From Deinococcus sp. YIM 134068 (lineage in GTDB: Bacteria; Deinococcota; Deinococci; Deinococcales; Deinococcaceae): DNA of 27,735 nt. Below, piece by piece: positions 10,971 through 19,113 of this stretch. Location: positions 1 through 27,735 of the forward strand of contig NZ_JAZHPF010000031.1 of NCBI RefSeq assembly GCF_036543075.1. Reading direction: 5' to 3'. Both the position numbers and the translations under genes were made by a program. The stretch's first letter is position 1. Every line of letters begins with the position of its first letter. The notes under the pieces were generated by a model. That model was not told where the DNA came from, searched no databases, and worked only from the letters and a program-made list of their open reading frames with translations.

Positions 10971-11231
10971 TCACCTCATCACCCTCCCCAGCAGCAGATA
11001 CCGCGTCAGCGCCACCGTGGACAGAAAGCCCAGCAGCCCCAGCACGAGCGCGGCGTCCAGCACGACGATGAGGCGCGTCTTGACCGCGACCAGGGCGAAC
11101 AGAACGACGAGGTTCACGCTCAGGAAGTCGAAGGCCATGATCCGGTCGCCCCACGACGGGCCGCGCAGCACCCGCACGGTGACGAGCAGGACGGACAGGG
11201 TGACGATGCCGAGCGCGAGGTTGACGATCAC
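10971..11231 (-). CDS. mnhF: Mrp/Mnh antiporter subunit F
   Basis: 86 residues with three hydrophobic segments, the standard size of MnhF/PhaF. The family block R-V-L-R-G-P-S-W-G-D-R-I-M-A-F-D lies between the first and second segments. The GTG start at 11231 overlaps the mnhE stop by four bases (GTGA), so the two are translationally coupled. The stop is followed directly by a heptad repeat. Confidence 0.93.
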   Translation of the reverse strand: MIVNLALGIVTLSVLLVTVRVLRGPSWGDRIMAFDFLSVNLVVLFALVAVKTRLIVVLDAALVLGLLGFLSTVALTRYLLLGRVMR

Positions 11232-11728
11232 GGGCGGACCTCCGGGTGGGGGGAAGTGGGCCGCAGCACACGCAGCAGACGGTCCTCGACCCGGTGGACG
11301 GATTCGCGGGTCGTCCGGGGGTCCGGCGTGCCGATGGCGTGGGCGTACATGGTGCGGCGGTCGGGGCTGAAGCCCACCGTCACCGTGCCCGGCATCAGGT
11401 TGGTGACGGCGACGAGGAAGGTCAGCGGCCCGTCGCCCTCCACCCGCAGCGGCACGGCGACGATCATGGGGTGGAGAGGTGGATGCCGCCGCAGCGCGAA
11501 CAGCGCGACCTGCACGTTCGCCACCGTGAGTTCGCGCAGGAAGAAGCCCACGAACCCCAGCCCGGCCAGCCCGCGCCGCACATATTCACCCGTCCCCAGC
11601 GCGCGGGGAAACACCGCCAGAATGCCGAAGCCGAGCAGGAAGCCGACCACAAGTTCCCGCAGGCTGACCTCCCCCGCGAACAGCGCCCACACGACGGCGA
11701 GGAGGAGGTTGAGGGCGAGGCCCCTCAT
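11228..11728 (-). CDS. mnhE: Mrp/Mnh antiporter subunit E
   Basis: 166 residues. MnhE/PhaE subunit: hydrophobic N-terminal half (segments near 5-20, 26-42 and 55-75), then the cytosolic block R-H-P-P-L-H-P and the conserved N-L-M-P-G-T-V-T-V section near 110-118. It is part of the hetero-oligomeric antiporter that exchanges Na+ (or other cations) for H+. It starts at the ATG at 11728, 256 bp downstream of the mnhD stop, across an inverted pair of C/G-rich repeats. It is coupled to mnhF by GTGA. Confidence 0.92.
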   Translation of the reverse strand: MRGLALNLLLAVVWALFAGEVSLRELVVGFLLGFGILAVFPRALGTGEYVRRGLAGLGFVGFFLRELTVANVQVALFALRRHPPLHPMIVAVPLRVEGDGPLTFLVAVTNLMPGTVTVGFSPDRRTMYAHAIGTPDPRTTRESVHRVEDRLLRVLRPTSPHPEVRP

Positions 11729-11783
11729 GGGGAGGACTCCGGCGTGTCTGTCGGGTTGGCCGCGCTGGGATGGCGTGCCTGTT

Positions 11784-11916
11784 CCCCCCCTCCCCGACCC
11801 TCTGCTTCGCAGCTTTGCAAGTCCCCCACAAGGAGGGAGGGAGAAAAGAGCTGGAGCTTAAGCAGAAGTTGTTTCGCTCCTCCCCCCTCGTGGGGGAGGC
11901 TGGGAGGGGGGGACAG
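11784..11916. repeat. Inverted pair of C/G-rich repeats between mnhD and mnhE, one copy carrying a 21-bp insert
   Basis: Copy c1 (11784-11851) matches copy a (756-799) but is split by CTGCTTCGCAG + CTTTGCAAGT at 11802-11822. Copy c2 (about 11871-11916) is the same module in the opposite orientation, so the RNA could fold into one long hairpin. The remainder of the gap 11729-11984 shows nothing else. Confidence 0.75.
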
Positions 11917-11984
11917 GAACGACCGGACCGCGCCCCTCGCCTCCCAACTCCCCGCGTCCTTCCGATGTGAACTCAACATCTCCC

Positions 11985-13523
11985 TCACCGCTCCCCCTCC
12001 TCTCCCGTCGGGGCTGCCGGGATGATCACGGGTTCATCCCCCAGCACACCCCGGATGTAGCGCGTATTGTCCCGCAACTCGGCGGCGGTGGTGTCGGCCC
12101 GCTCCAGCAGCGGCCCCGCAAACACGGCCAGCCCCGCCACGAGCGCGCAGGCGACGTAGGCGGGCAGCCGCAGATGGAGCGGCACCGGGCGCACCGGGTC
12201 CTCGGGCGGGTGCTTGCCCCAGAAAAAGCCGCGCCACACTGCCAGGAGGGCGAACAGGATGAGGAGGCTGCTGACGAGCGCACTCACGACCGCGACGACG
12301 GCGAGGACTGACCCCTGGCTCAAACCCGCCCGCACAAGGGCGTACTTCGCCACGAAGCCCCCGGTCGGTGGCAATCCCGCCACCGTCAGGGCGCACAGCA
12401 GGAAGCACCCGGCGAGCAGGGGCAGATGGTCCAGCATCCCCCGCACCCGCACGAGGCGCGTCCCCGCCGCGCGTTCGGCCACCGTGGCGAGGGCGAAGAG
12501 GGCGGCGGTCACGAGGACGCTCACCGCGAAGTAGGCGAGGCTCGCCCGCACCGCCTCCGCCGTGCCCACCCCCAGCCCGAAGGCGAGGTAGCCCACCGAA
12601 CTTACGACGAGGAAGGCCAGAATGCGCCGCCACTCCCGCTGCGACACCGCGCCCAGCGCCCCGTACAACATTGTGACCGTGCCCAGCAGGAGCAGCAGCG
12701 TATTCGTCACCCCCGCCTCGCCCGTGAAGACGGTCGTGAACACGCGGATGAGCGCGTACACGCCGACCTTCGTCAGCACCGCCGCGAAGAAGCCCCCCAC
12801 GGCGGGCGGCAGCGCCGGGTAGGTGCCCGGCAGCCAGAAGCCCAGCGGGAAGAGTGCCCCCTTCGCCGCGAAGACGAGCAGCAGCAGCACCCCGACGGCG
12901 GTCACGGTCGTGTTCGGCCCCAACTCCGCCGACCTCTGGGCGAGGTGCGCGAAGTTCAGCGTCCCCAGCACCCCGTACGCCAGCCCGCACGCCACGACGA
13001 GCAGCGCCGACGCCGCGAGGTTCATCACGATGTAGCGGAAGCCCTCGCGCAGTTGCTCACGCGTGGACCCCAGCACGGCGAGGGCGTAGGAGGCGACGAG
13101 CATGACCTCGAAGGCCACGAACAGGTTGAAGAGGTCGCCCGTCAAGAAGGAGAGCTGCACTCCCGCGAAGAGGAAGCTCATCAGCGCGAAGAGGTGGTGT
13201 TTCTCGCGCACCGGGTCCGGGTCGGCGGCAGCCTGCCACACGGCGAGGACCGCGCTCACCGCCCCCAGCACGCTCACCCCCGCCGCCAGCCGGTCCGCCG
13301 TCATCACGATGCCGAAGGGCGCGGGCCACCCACCGAGGGCACTCACGAGCACCGCCCCATCCGCCGTCGCCGCGAGCAGCCCCAGCGCGAACGCCAGCGT
13401 CAGGAGCGCCCCCGCCAGCGCCACCCCCACCCGCACCGGGCGCACCCACGGCCACAGCAGCAGCAGCCCGAACCCCAGCGGTGTCAACGCGGGCGCGAGC
13501 GTGAGCCAGGCGAGGTCAGTCAC
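11985..13523 (-). CDS. mnhD: Mrp/Mnh antiporter subunit D
   Basis: 512 residues, fourteen or so hydrophobic segments, homologous to complex I proton-pumping subunits (NuoM/NuoN type). Recognisable blocks are L-S-F-L-T-G-D-L-F-N-L-F-V-A-F-E-V-M (the conserved membrane Glu), F-A-A-K-G-A-L-F-P-L-G-F-W-L-P-G-T-Y-P (conserved Lys) and G-L-P-P-T-G-G-F-V-A-K-Y. It likely carries proton translocation. The GTG at 13523 is chosen because GGAG lies 7 nt upstream and because further upstream the frame reads through repeat sequence. A 274-bp repeat-bearing gap separates it from mnhC. Confidence 0.93.
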   Translation of the reverse strand: MTDLAWLTLAPALTPLGFGLLLLWPWVRPVRVGVALAGALLTLAFALGLLAATADGAVLVSALGGWPAPFGIVMTADRLAAGVSVLGAVSAVLAVWQAAADPDPVREKHHLFALMSFLFAGVQLSFLTGDLFNLFVAFEVMLVASYALAVLGSTREQLREGFRYIVMNLAASALLVVACGLAYGVLGTLNFAHLAQRSAELGPNTTVTAVGVLLLLVFAAKGALFPLGFWLPGTYPALPPAVGGFFAAVLTKVGVYALIRVFTTVFTGEAGVTNTLLLLLGTVTMLYGALGAVSQREWRRILAFLVVSSVGYLAFGLGVGTAEAVRASLAYFAVSVLVTAALFALATVAERAAGTRLVRVRGMLDHLPLLAGCFLLCALTVAGLPPTGGFVAKYALVRAGLSQGSVLAVVAVVSALVSSLLILFALLAVWRGFFWGKHPPEDPVRPVPLHLRLPAYVACALVAGLAVFAGPLLERADTTAAELRDNTRYIRGVLGDEPVIIPAAPTGEEGER

Positions 13524-13554
13524 GCTGACTCCGCAAGGGTTGGGGATGAGGTGG

Positions 13555-13716
13555 GCAAGCGGGGCTTGCCACCCCCCACCCGGCCTCCCCCGCAAGGGGG
13601 GAGGAGCAAGAAGACCACGCTCTCTAGTTTGTAGAGAACGTCAGAGCGGCTTTGAGAGTGAGTGGCGTCGTTTCTTTTCCCCCTCCCCCTTGAGGGGGGA
13701 GGCCGGGTGGGGGTGA
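13555..13716. repeat. Inverted pair of C/G-rich repeats between mnhC and mnhD, with GCAAG palindrome
   Basis: Palindrome GCAAGCGGGGCTTGC (13555-13569), copy d1 (13571-13612) and inverted copy d2 (13675-13716) separated by ~60 nt. The two arms are nearly complementary over about 40 nt. Same architecture as the mnhD-mnhE gap. Confidence 0.75.
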
Positions 13717-13763
13717 ACGAGCATGGCAACCCCAGAAGCGAAACCTTCCACTCCCCATCTCTT

Positions 13764-13794
13764 CCTGACCGCTGAAAGCTGAAAGCTGACCGCT
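13764..13794 (-). repeat. TCAGCNN heptad array downstream of mnhC
   Basis: Units TCAGCTT, TCAGCTT, TCAGCGG, TCAGG in mnhC sense orientation, starting 3-6 nt after its TGA (13798-13800). Confidence 0.85.
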
Positions 13795-13797
13795 CCC

Positions 13798-14241
13798 TCA
13801 CTCCCGCCCCCTCGCCGTGTACACCAACGTCCTCGGCTCCTCTACGTCGGGCTGGTCCGGCCCCTGGTGCTCGGGGTCGGCGATCATGCCGTCCTCCGCC
13901 TCCGTGTCGCGGGCGAGGTTGTCGCCGAATGCGGCCACGTCGTCGTGACCCGCCACCTGATACGCGCGCAGGGCGACCGTGAGGAGCAGCGCGGTCGTGG
14001 CGAAGCCGATCACGATGGCCGTGAGGATGAGCGCCTGCGGCAGCGGGTCCACGTAGGGGCCGGGGAGCGTGAGCAGCGGCGGCGCGTCCTCCCGCAAGCC
14101 CGCCACCGTCAGCGTCGCCAGGTTGCCCCCGTAGGTGATGAAGCTCAGCCCCAGCACCACCCGCACGATGGTGCGCGACAGCAGCAGAAAGACCCCTGCC
14201 GCGACGAGCAGGCCGACCAGGAGGGCGAAGAGGGTTTCCAT
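13798..14241 (-). CDS. mnhC: Mrp/Mnh antiporter subunit C
   Basis: 147 residues. MnhC is a NuoK-like subunit with three hydrophobic segments. Present here are G-L-S-F-I-T-Y-G-G-N-L near 31-41 and D-P-L-P-Q-A-L-I-L-T-A-I-V-I-G-F near 65-80, the family hallmark. After the third segment there is a ~45-residue acidic C-terminal tail, longer than the NuoK core. The ATG at 14241 lies 79 bp from the mnhB stop across heptad repeats. It is followed by another heptad array. Confidence 0.93.
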   Translation of the reverse strand: METLFALLVGLLVAAGVFLLLSRTIVRVVLGLSFITYGGNLATLTVAGLREDAPPLLTLPGPYVDPLPQALILTAIVIGFATTALLLTVALRAYQVAGHDDVAAFGDNLARDTEAEDGMIADPEHQGPDQPDVEEPRTLVYTARGRE

Positions 14242-14249
14242 CAGGCGAC

Positions 14250-14316
14250 CAGCTCCCGGCTTCCAGCGGCCAGCGGGAGCGTCTTCGGGCTGGCGGCTGG
14301 CGGCTGGCGGTTGGCA
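14250..14316. repeat. Opposed heptad arrays between mnhB and mnhC
   Basis: Downstream of the mnhB stop (14321) lie four CCAGCCG-type units (14289-14316) in mnhB sense. Further on (about 14250-14276) is a second, inverted array with TTCCAGC, GGCCAGC units in plus-strand reading. The two can pair with each other in RNA. Confidence 0.75.
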
Positions 14317-14320
14317 GCCC

Positions 14321-14818
14321 TCATCCGTCCCCCTCCACCGTCTCGTCCGGCTCCACGTCGATGAGGCCGTAGGCGATGGCGAGGCTCGCCCCCACGACCA
14401 CGAGGTACACGCCGAGGTCGAAGAGCAGCGCGGTCGCCCACTCGAACTCCCCAGTCAGGGCGGTGGTGATGTAGCCGTAGTCGCTCTTGAGGAAAGGCCT
14501 GCCCAGCAGGTAGGGCACCAGTCCGGTGACGAGGGAGAGGGCGAGGCCCCACGGCACGAGCCGGGCCGGGTCCAGCCGCAGGGCGCTGTGGCCGTAGGCC
14601 ATGCGGTGCAGGATCAGGGCGCAGGCGGTCATCAGCCCGGCGATGAAGCCGCCGCCGGGGGCGTTGTGGCCGCGCCACAGCAGCAGCATGGCGAACAGAA
14701 TCACGAGCGCGAAGGCCGCCCGGCTCACCGAGCGCAGGATGGGGTCCCCGGCGAGGGGCGCGGCGGCGGCCTCGCTCGGGCGGGGGAGGGTGGCCGATTT
14801 CCTGCGTTTGGGACTCAT
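14321..14818 (-). CDS. mnhB: Mrp/Mnh antiporter subunit B
   Basis: 165 residues, four hydrophobic segments. The core shows the MnhB pattern R-G-H-N-A-P-G-G-G-F-I-A-G-L (near 49-62) and D-Y-G-Y-I-T-T-A-L. A ~25-residue basic and Ala-rich N-terminus precedes it. The start ATG overlaps the mnhA stop by four bases (ATGA, 14815-14818), so expression is coupled to mnhA. Confidence 0.92.
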   Translation of the reverse strand: MSPKRRKSATLPRPSEAAAAPLAGDPILRSVSRAAFALVILFAMLLLWRGHNAPGGGFIAGLMTACALILHRMAYGHSALRLDPARLVPWGLALSLVTGLVPYLLGRPFLKSDYGYITTALTGEFEWATALLFDLGVYLVVVGASLAIAYGLIDVEPDETVEGDG

Positions 14819-17115
14819 TCTTCCTCCTCGGCGGACGTGGGCGTCCGGCCCCGCTGCCCCAGCCGCACCAGCCCCAGCACGGCGAGGGCGACCATCCCGA
14901 CCACCGTGATCTCCCCGAGGGTGTCGAAGCCCCGGAAGTCCACCAGGATCACGTTGACCACGTTCTTGCCGCCGCCGAGCCTGTAGCTGTTCTCCAGGTA
15001 GTACGGCGAGATGGGCGGGGCCAGGAAGCGCACGCTGGCGAGGACGAGCAGCGTGGCCCCCACGCCCGCCGAGGCGGCCAGCCCCACGTCCAGCCCATAG
15101 CGCCAGCGGGTGCGCGGCAGGTCGCGGCTGCCCGGCAGGAAGCGGAAGGCGAGCAGGAACAGGATCACCGTCACCGCCTCCACGAGCAGTTGCGTCAGCG
15201 CGAGGTCGGGGGCGCGCAGGCCCAGGAACGCGGCGGCGCTCCCGAAGCCCGTCAGCCCCGTCACGACCACGGCGGTCAGGCGGCTGCGCGCGAGCAGCAC
15301 CCCCACCGCCCCCGCCACGAGCAGCGCCGCCGTCGGCAGCAGCGCGAGCGGCGGCGTGCCGATGGCGTGGAACACCTGCGGTGCCCGCCACACCCCGTAC
15401 CCGGTGATCAGCCCGGCGGCGACGAGCATGATGCGGAGCTGGTCGGGCAAGGCGAGGCCCTGCGTGCGCGCGATCAGGCGGCTGGCGACGATGTTCGTTC
15501 CGTCCACCAGCGCGTAGTAGACGGTGTTCGCGTTCGTGCGCGGCGTGAGGCGACGTTGCAGGTCCCCCACCCGCCCCGCCTGCCACACGAGCAGCCCGCC
15601 CAGTCCCCAGGTGAGGAGCGTGGCGAGGAGCGCGGGCGTGACGCCGTGCCAGAGTTGGAGGTGCCCGCCGTACTCCGCGAAATTCAGCGCTCCCTGCGCC
15701 GTCCGTGTCAGCGCCTCCGCTGTCCCCGGCAGCAGCCCGAAGACGAGGGCGGTCAGCGCGAGGAGTCCGGCGGGCACGGTCAGGCCGGGCGGTGCCTCGT
15801 GCGGGCGGGCGTCCTCCGGGTGGCGCAGCGGTCCCCAGAACACGCGCAGCAGCCGGAAGGAGTACGCGAAGGTCAGGGCACTGCCCAGCACGGCGACCGC
15901 GAGGAAGAGGGGACCGTGGTGGAGCATCCCCTCGTAGAACAGCTCTTTGGAGATGAAGCCCCCCAGCGGCGGCAGTCCCGCCATGCTCAGCGCGGCGAGG
16001 AGGGCGGCGGCGAAGGTGAGGGGCAGCACACGCCGCAGCCCGCCCAGCATCGGCAGTTCGCGCGTGCCCGTCTCGTGGTCCACGATGCCCACCACGAAGA
16101 AGAGGGCCGCCTTGAAGGCCGCGTGGTTGAGCAGGTGTGCGGTCGCGGCGAAGCGTCCCTCGGCGTCCGCCAGCCCGTACAGGCTCATCAGGAGGCCGAG
16201 TTGCGACACGGTGGAGTAGGCGAGCAGCGCCTTGAGGTCCGTCTGCCGCAGCGCGAGCCACGACCCCCAGACGAGCGTGGCGAGGCCGACGGGCACGATG
16301 ATGCCGCTCCACAGCGCCGAGGAGCCGAACAGCAGCCCGAACTTGGCGACGAGCACCACGCCCGCCTTCACCATCGTCGCGGAGTGCAGGAAGGCGGAGA
16401 CGGGCGTGGGGGCCTCCATCGCCGTCGGGAGCCAGAGGTGGAAGGGCAGTTGGGCGCTCTTCGTGAACGCGGCGAGCAGCGTCAGCAGCAGCGCGGGCGT
16501 GAAGAGGGGCGAGGCGCGCAGGGCGTCCACATCCAGCCCCGAGAGCGACGTGCTGCCCCCCGCGATGCCGATCAAGGCCACCGCCGCGAGCAGGGCCAGC
16601 CCGCCGATCACGCTCACCAGAAACGCCTTCACCGCCCCGTCCCGCGCCGCCGAGCGGGTGTGCCACAGCCCGATCAGGAGGAAGCTCGTCACGCTCGTCA
16701 TCTCCCAGAAGCCGAACAGCGCCACGAGGTTGTCACTGAGGACCAGCCCCAGCATCGAGCCGCCGAAGAGCAGCAGGTAGGCGTAGAAACGCCCGAACCG
16801 CTCGCGCTCCGAGAGGTACGCCACCGAGTACAGACTCGCCAGCGCGCCGATCACGCCGATCAGCAGGGCGAACAGCAGCGAGAAGCCGTCCCCCCGGAAG
16901 GCGAGCGCGAGGTCGAGCGTGGGCACCCAACGCGTGACCTCCAGGGCGGGAGGTGTGCCCGGCATCCCTGAGAGCGGCACGGCGAGCAGCAGCGCGGGCA
17001 CGAACGCCAGCGCCGCCACGTACCCCGTCCGTCGCCCGAGGCGCGGCCCCAGCCACGCGGCCAGTCCGGCGAGCAGGAAGGGCAGGAGGACGGCGAGCGT
17101 CACCGCGCGCCCCAC
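14815..17115 (-). CDS. mnhA: Mrp/Mnh antiporter subunit A
   Basis: 766 residues, about 20 hydrophobic segments. The N-terminal two-thirds is NuoL-like, with L-F-G-F-W-E-M-T-S-V-T-S-F-L-L-I-G (conserved Glu), F-T-K-S-A-Q-L-P-F-H-L-W-L-P-T-A-M-E-A-P-T-P-V-S-A-F-L-H-S and G-L-P-P-L-G-G-F-I-S-K-E. The C-terminal third includes the A-P-D-L-A-L-T-Q-L-L-V-E block and the V-N-V-I-L-V-D-F-R-G-F-D-T-L-G-E segment typical of MrpA. It is the first gene of a complete A-G operon used for Na+ and pH homeostasis. The start is GTG at 17115 with only a distant GAGG; an in-frame GTG at 17103 is an alternative. Confidence 0.94.
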   Translation of the reverse strand: MGRAVTLAVLLPFLLAGLAAWLGPRLGRRTGYVAALAFVPALLLAVPLSGMPGTPPALEVTRWVPTLDLALAFRGDGFSLLFALLIGVIGALASLYSVAYLSERERFGRFYAYLLLFGGSMLGLVLSDNLVALFGFWEMTSVTSFLLIGLWHTRSAARDGAVKAFLVSVIGGLALLAAVALIGIAGGSTSLSGLDVDALRASPLFTPALLLTLLAAFTKSAQLPFHLWLPTAMEAPTPVSAFLHSATMVKAGVVLVAKFGLLFGSSALWSGIIVPVGLATLVWGSWLALRQTDLKALLAYSTVSQLGLLMSLYGLADAEGRFAATAHLLNHAAFKAALFFVVGIVDHETGTRELPMLGGLRRVLPLTFAAALLAALSMAGLPPLGGFISKELFYEGMLHHGPLFLAVAVLGSALTFAYSFRLLRVFWGPLRHPEDARPHEAPPGLTVPAGLLALTALVFGLLPGTAEALTRTAQGALNFAEYGGHLQLWHGVTPALLATLLTWGLGGLLVWQAGRVGDLQRRLTPRTNANTVYYALVDGTNIVASRLIARTQGLALPDQLRIMLVAAGLITGYGVWRAPQVFHAIGTPPLALLPTAALLVAGAVGVLLARSRLTAVVVTGLTGFGSAAAFLGLRAPDLALTQLLVEAVTVILFLLAFRFLPGSRDLPRTRWRYGLDVGLAASAGVGATLLVLASVRFLAPPISPYYLENSYRLGGGKNVVNVILVDFRGFDTLGEITVVGMVALAVLGLVRLGQRGRTPTSAEEEE

Positions 17116-17209
17116 TGGTCGCTGTTCTTCCCTCGTACCATCCTCACCTCACCGCGCCGTTCGTCACTGGGACGGAGCGAACCCCTTCCCTCCGCCCTCC
17201 ATGTCCTTC

Positions 17210-17227
17210 CCTGACGTGCCTGACGTG
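17210..17227. repeat. Tandem CCTGACGTG repeat upstream of mnhA
   Basis: Two perfect 9-bp copies in direct tandem, directly downstream of a possible mnhA -10 box (TAGACT on the minus strand). It may be an operator. No regulator is known from this window. Confidence 0.4.
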
Positions 17228-17362
17228 GGTTCAGTCTACGGGCGGCCCGGCACCCCCGAGTTAGACAGGTCCGGCAACCCGAAGCCTTTCTCAAGGTTTA
17301 CGGCGGCGGGGTGAGAACGCCCGCCCGGTTAGACACCCCTCCCCACCCACCCGTGTGAGGCG

Positions 17363-17368
17363 TACACT
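17363..17368 (+). promoter_or_regulatory. -10 box of the aro leader transcript (leaderless leader peptide)
   Basis: TACACT, then GCGCCC, then the ATG of the leader peptide at 17375. The transcript should start at or next to that ATG. No good -35 is visible. Confidence 0.55.
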
Positions 17369-17374
17369 GCGCCC

Positions 17375-17425
17375 ATGTCCCCGCGCGCCGCGTTTTTTTA
17401 TTGGTTCGGTTCCCACCGGGCCTGA
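17375..17425 (+). CDS. Aromatic attenuation leader peptide upstream of DAHP synthase
   Basis: 16 residues: MSPRAAFFYWFGSHRA, then TGA. Residues 7-11 are Phe-Phe-Tyr-Trp-Phe, the three end products of the pathway whose first enzyme is encoded 88 bp downstream. Such a run is the hallmark of ribosome-mediated attenuation, as in the E. coli trp and phe leaders. The TTT TTT TAT codons also make an AT-rich patch in very GC-rich DNA. Initiation appears leaderless: the ATG lies 6 nt after a TACACT box and has no Shine-Dalgarno site. A terminator begins 29 nt after the stop. Too short for routine gene finders. Expression is inferred. Confidence 0.82.
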   Translation: MSPRAAFFYWFGSHRA

Positions 17426-17453
17426 CGCCTGCGCTGCCACCCCAGCCACGAGC

Positions 17454-17490
17454 CGCCCGGAGGAATCCCCCCTCCGGGCGCTTTCGTTCT
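17454..17490 (+). terminator. Attenuator terminator of the DAHP synthase gene
   Basis: CGCCCGGAGG (17454-17463) pairs perfectly over 10 bp with CCTCCGGGCG (17471-17480), loop AATCCCC, then CTTTCGTTCT. The 5' arm GCCCGG (17455-17460) is also complementary to CCGGGC (17416-17421) at the end of the leader ORF. That pairing would be the antiterminator. CCGG of the latter can itself be held in a small CGGT/ACCG hairpin (17407-17410/17415-17418). Confidence 0.8.
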
Positions 17491-17512
17491 CCCCACGAGA
17501 GGAAGCCCGCAC

Positions 17513-18601
<1,089 letters not shown>

Positions 18602-18612
18602 ACCTCGTGTCC

Positions 18613-19023
18613 ATGCCTACTCGTGAAGTGTTCTGGGATGGAGACAAGAACAAGGTCATCGTCTCCACTCTGAAGGACTTGATGGCCGAGTTGCGAAAAG
18701 CAACCGAAGAGGCTGTGAGCATTCAGATTCAGGTTGACTTTGTGCTGTCCATAGATGACAGGGCATTCCTGCTCACCGTCGGGGAGGGAAATCGAAGTCA
18801 TGTGATGTTTGCTCGCGGCACCCCGAAGAAGGGGAATCAGCGTTTTGACTATGTGTTGGATGGAATCGAAGAGGAACCCTTCCACGTCTTTCTATATGGG
18901 GGAAGTTGCAGCGAAGTGGCTTTCAACCGTACTGCGTCTTATGAGGCTGCGGTAGATGCACTCAAGGAGTTCTTCGCCAATGGCGACCGGCCTGGAAGTC
19001 TCTCCTGGGAGACGCCTTCCTGA
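18613..19023 (+). CDS. Imm1-like immunity protein family member (orphan)
   Basis: 136 residues from the ATG at 18613 (an in-frame GTG at 18607 is possible). The C-terminal pattern (hydrophobic strand, A-x-x-A-L-K-E-F-F-A-N-G-D-R-P-G-S-L-S-W) and the beta-rich middle resemble the Imm1 family (PF14430), which neutralises deaminase and other polymorphic toxins. No toxin gene is in the window. Base composition is about 50% GC by eye against ~70% around it, with codons such as ATA, TTG and GAA that neighbours avoid, which suggests recent transfer. It sits 11 bp after aroG with no evident ribosome site. The family call is by pattern only. Confidence 0.62.
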   Translation: MPTREVFWDGDKNKVIVSTLKDLMAELRKATEEAVSIQIQVDFVLSIDDRAFLLTVGEGNRSHVMFARGTPKKGNQRFDYVLDGIEEEPFHVFLYGGSCSEVAFNRTASYEAAVDALKEFFANGDRPGSLSWETPS

Positions 19024-19113
19024 CCGAATCGTCTCTGCTTGCCCTCTCAAAGCCTGGCCCTTCACCCTCACCCCCCGTCAGCCCTCCGTCACCCTCCTCC
19101 CCGAATCTGAGCC

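Larger units (their letters stand above)
17116..17512. other. Divergent intergenic region between mnhA and the DAHP synthase gene
   Basis: 397 bp. It holds a possible minus-strand -10 (TAGACT, 17238-17233), a tandem 9-mer CCTGACGTG (17210-17227), and the aro promoter, leader peptide and terminator described separately. Confidence 0.6.

Noticed and set aside
14321..16666. 781-residue open frame on the minus strand
   Set aside because: It is an Arg/Ala-rich out-of-frame reading of mnhA. Only the last 165 residues, in the mnhB frame, are real.
15190..16971. 593-residue open frame on the plus strand
   Set aside because: Antisense shadow of mnhA with Arg/Gln/Glu-rich composition typical of high-GC shadows.
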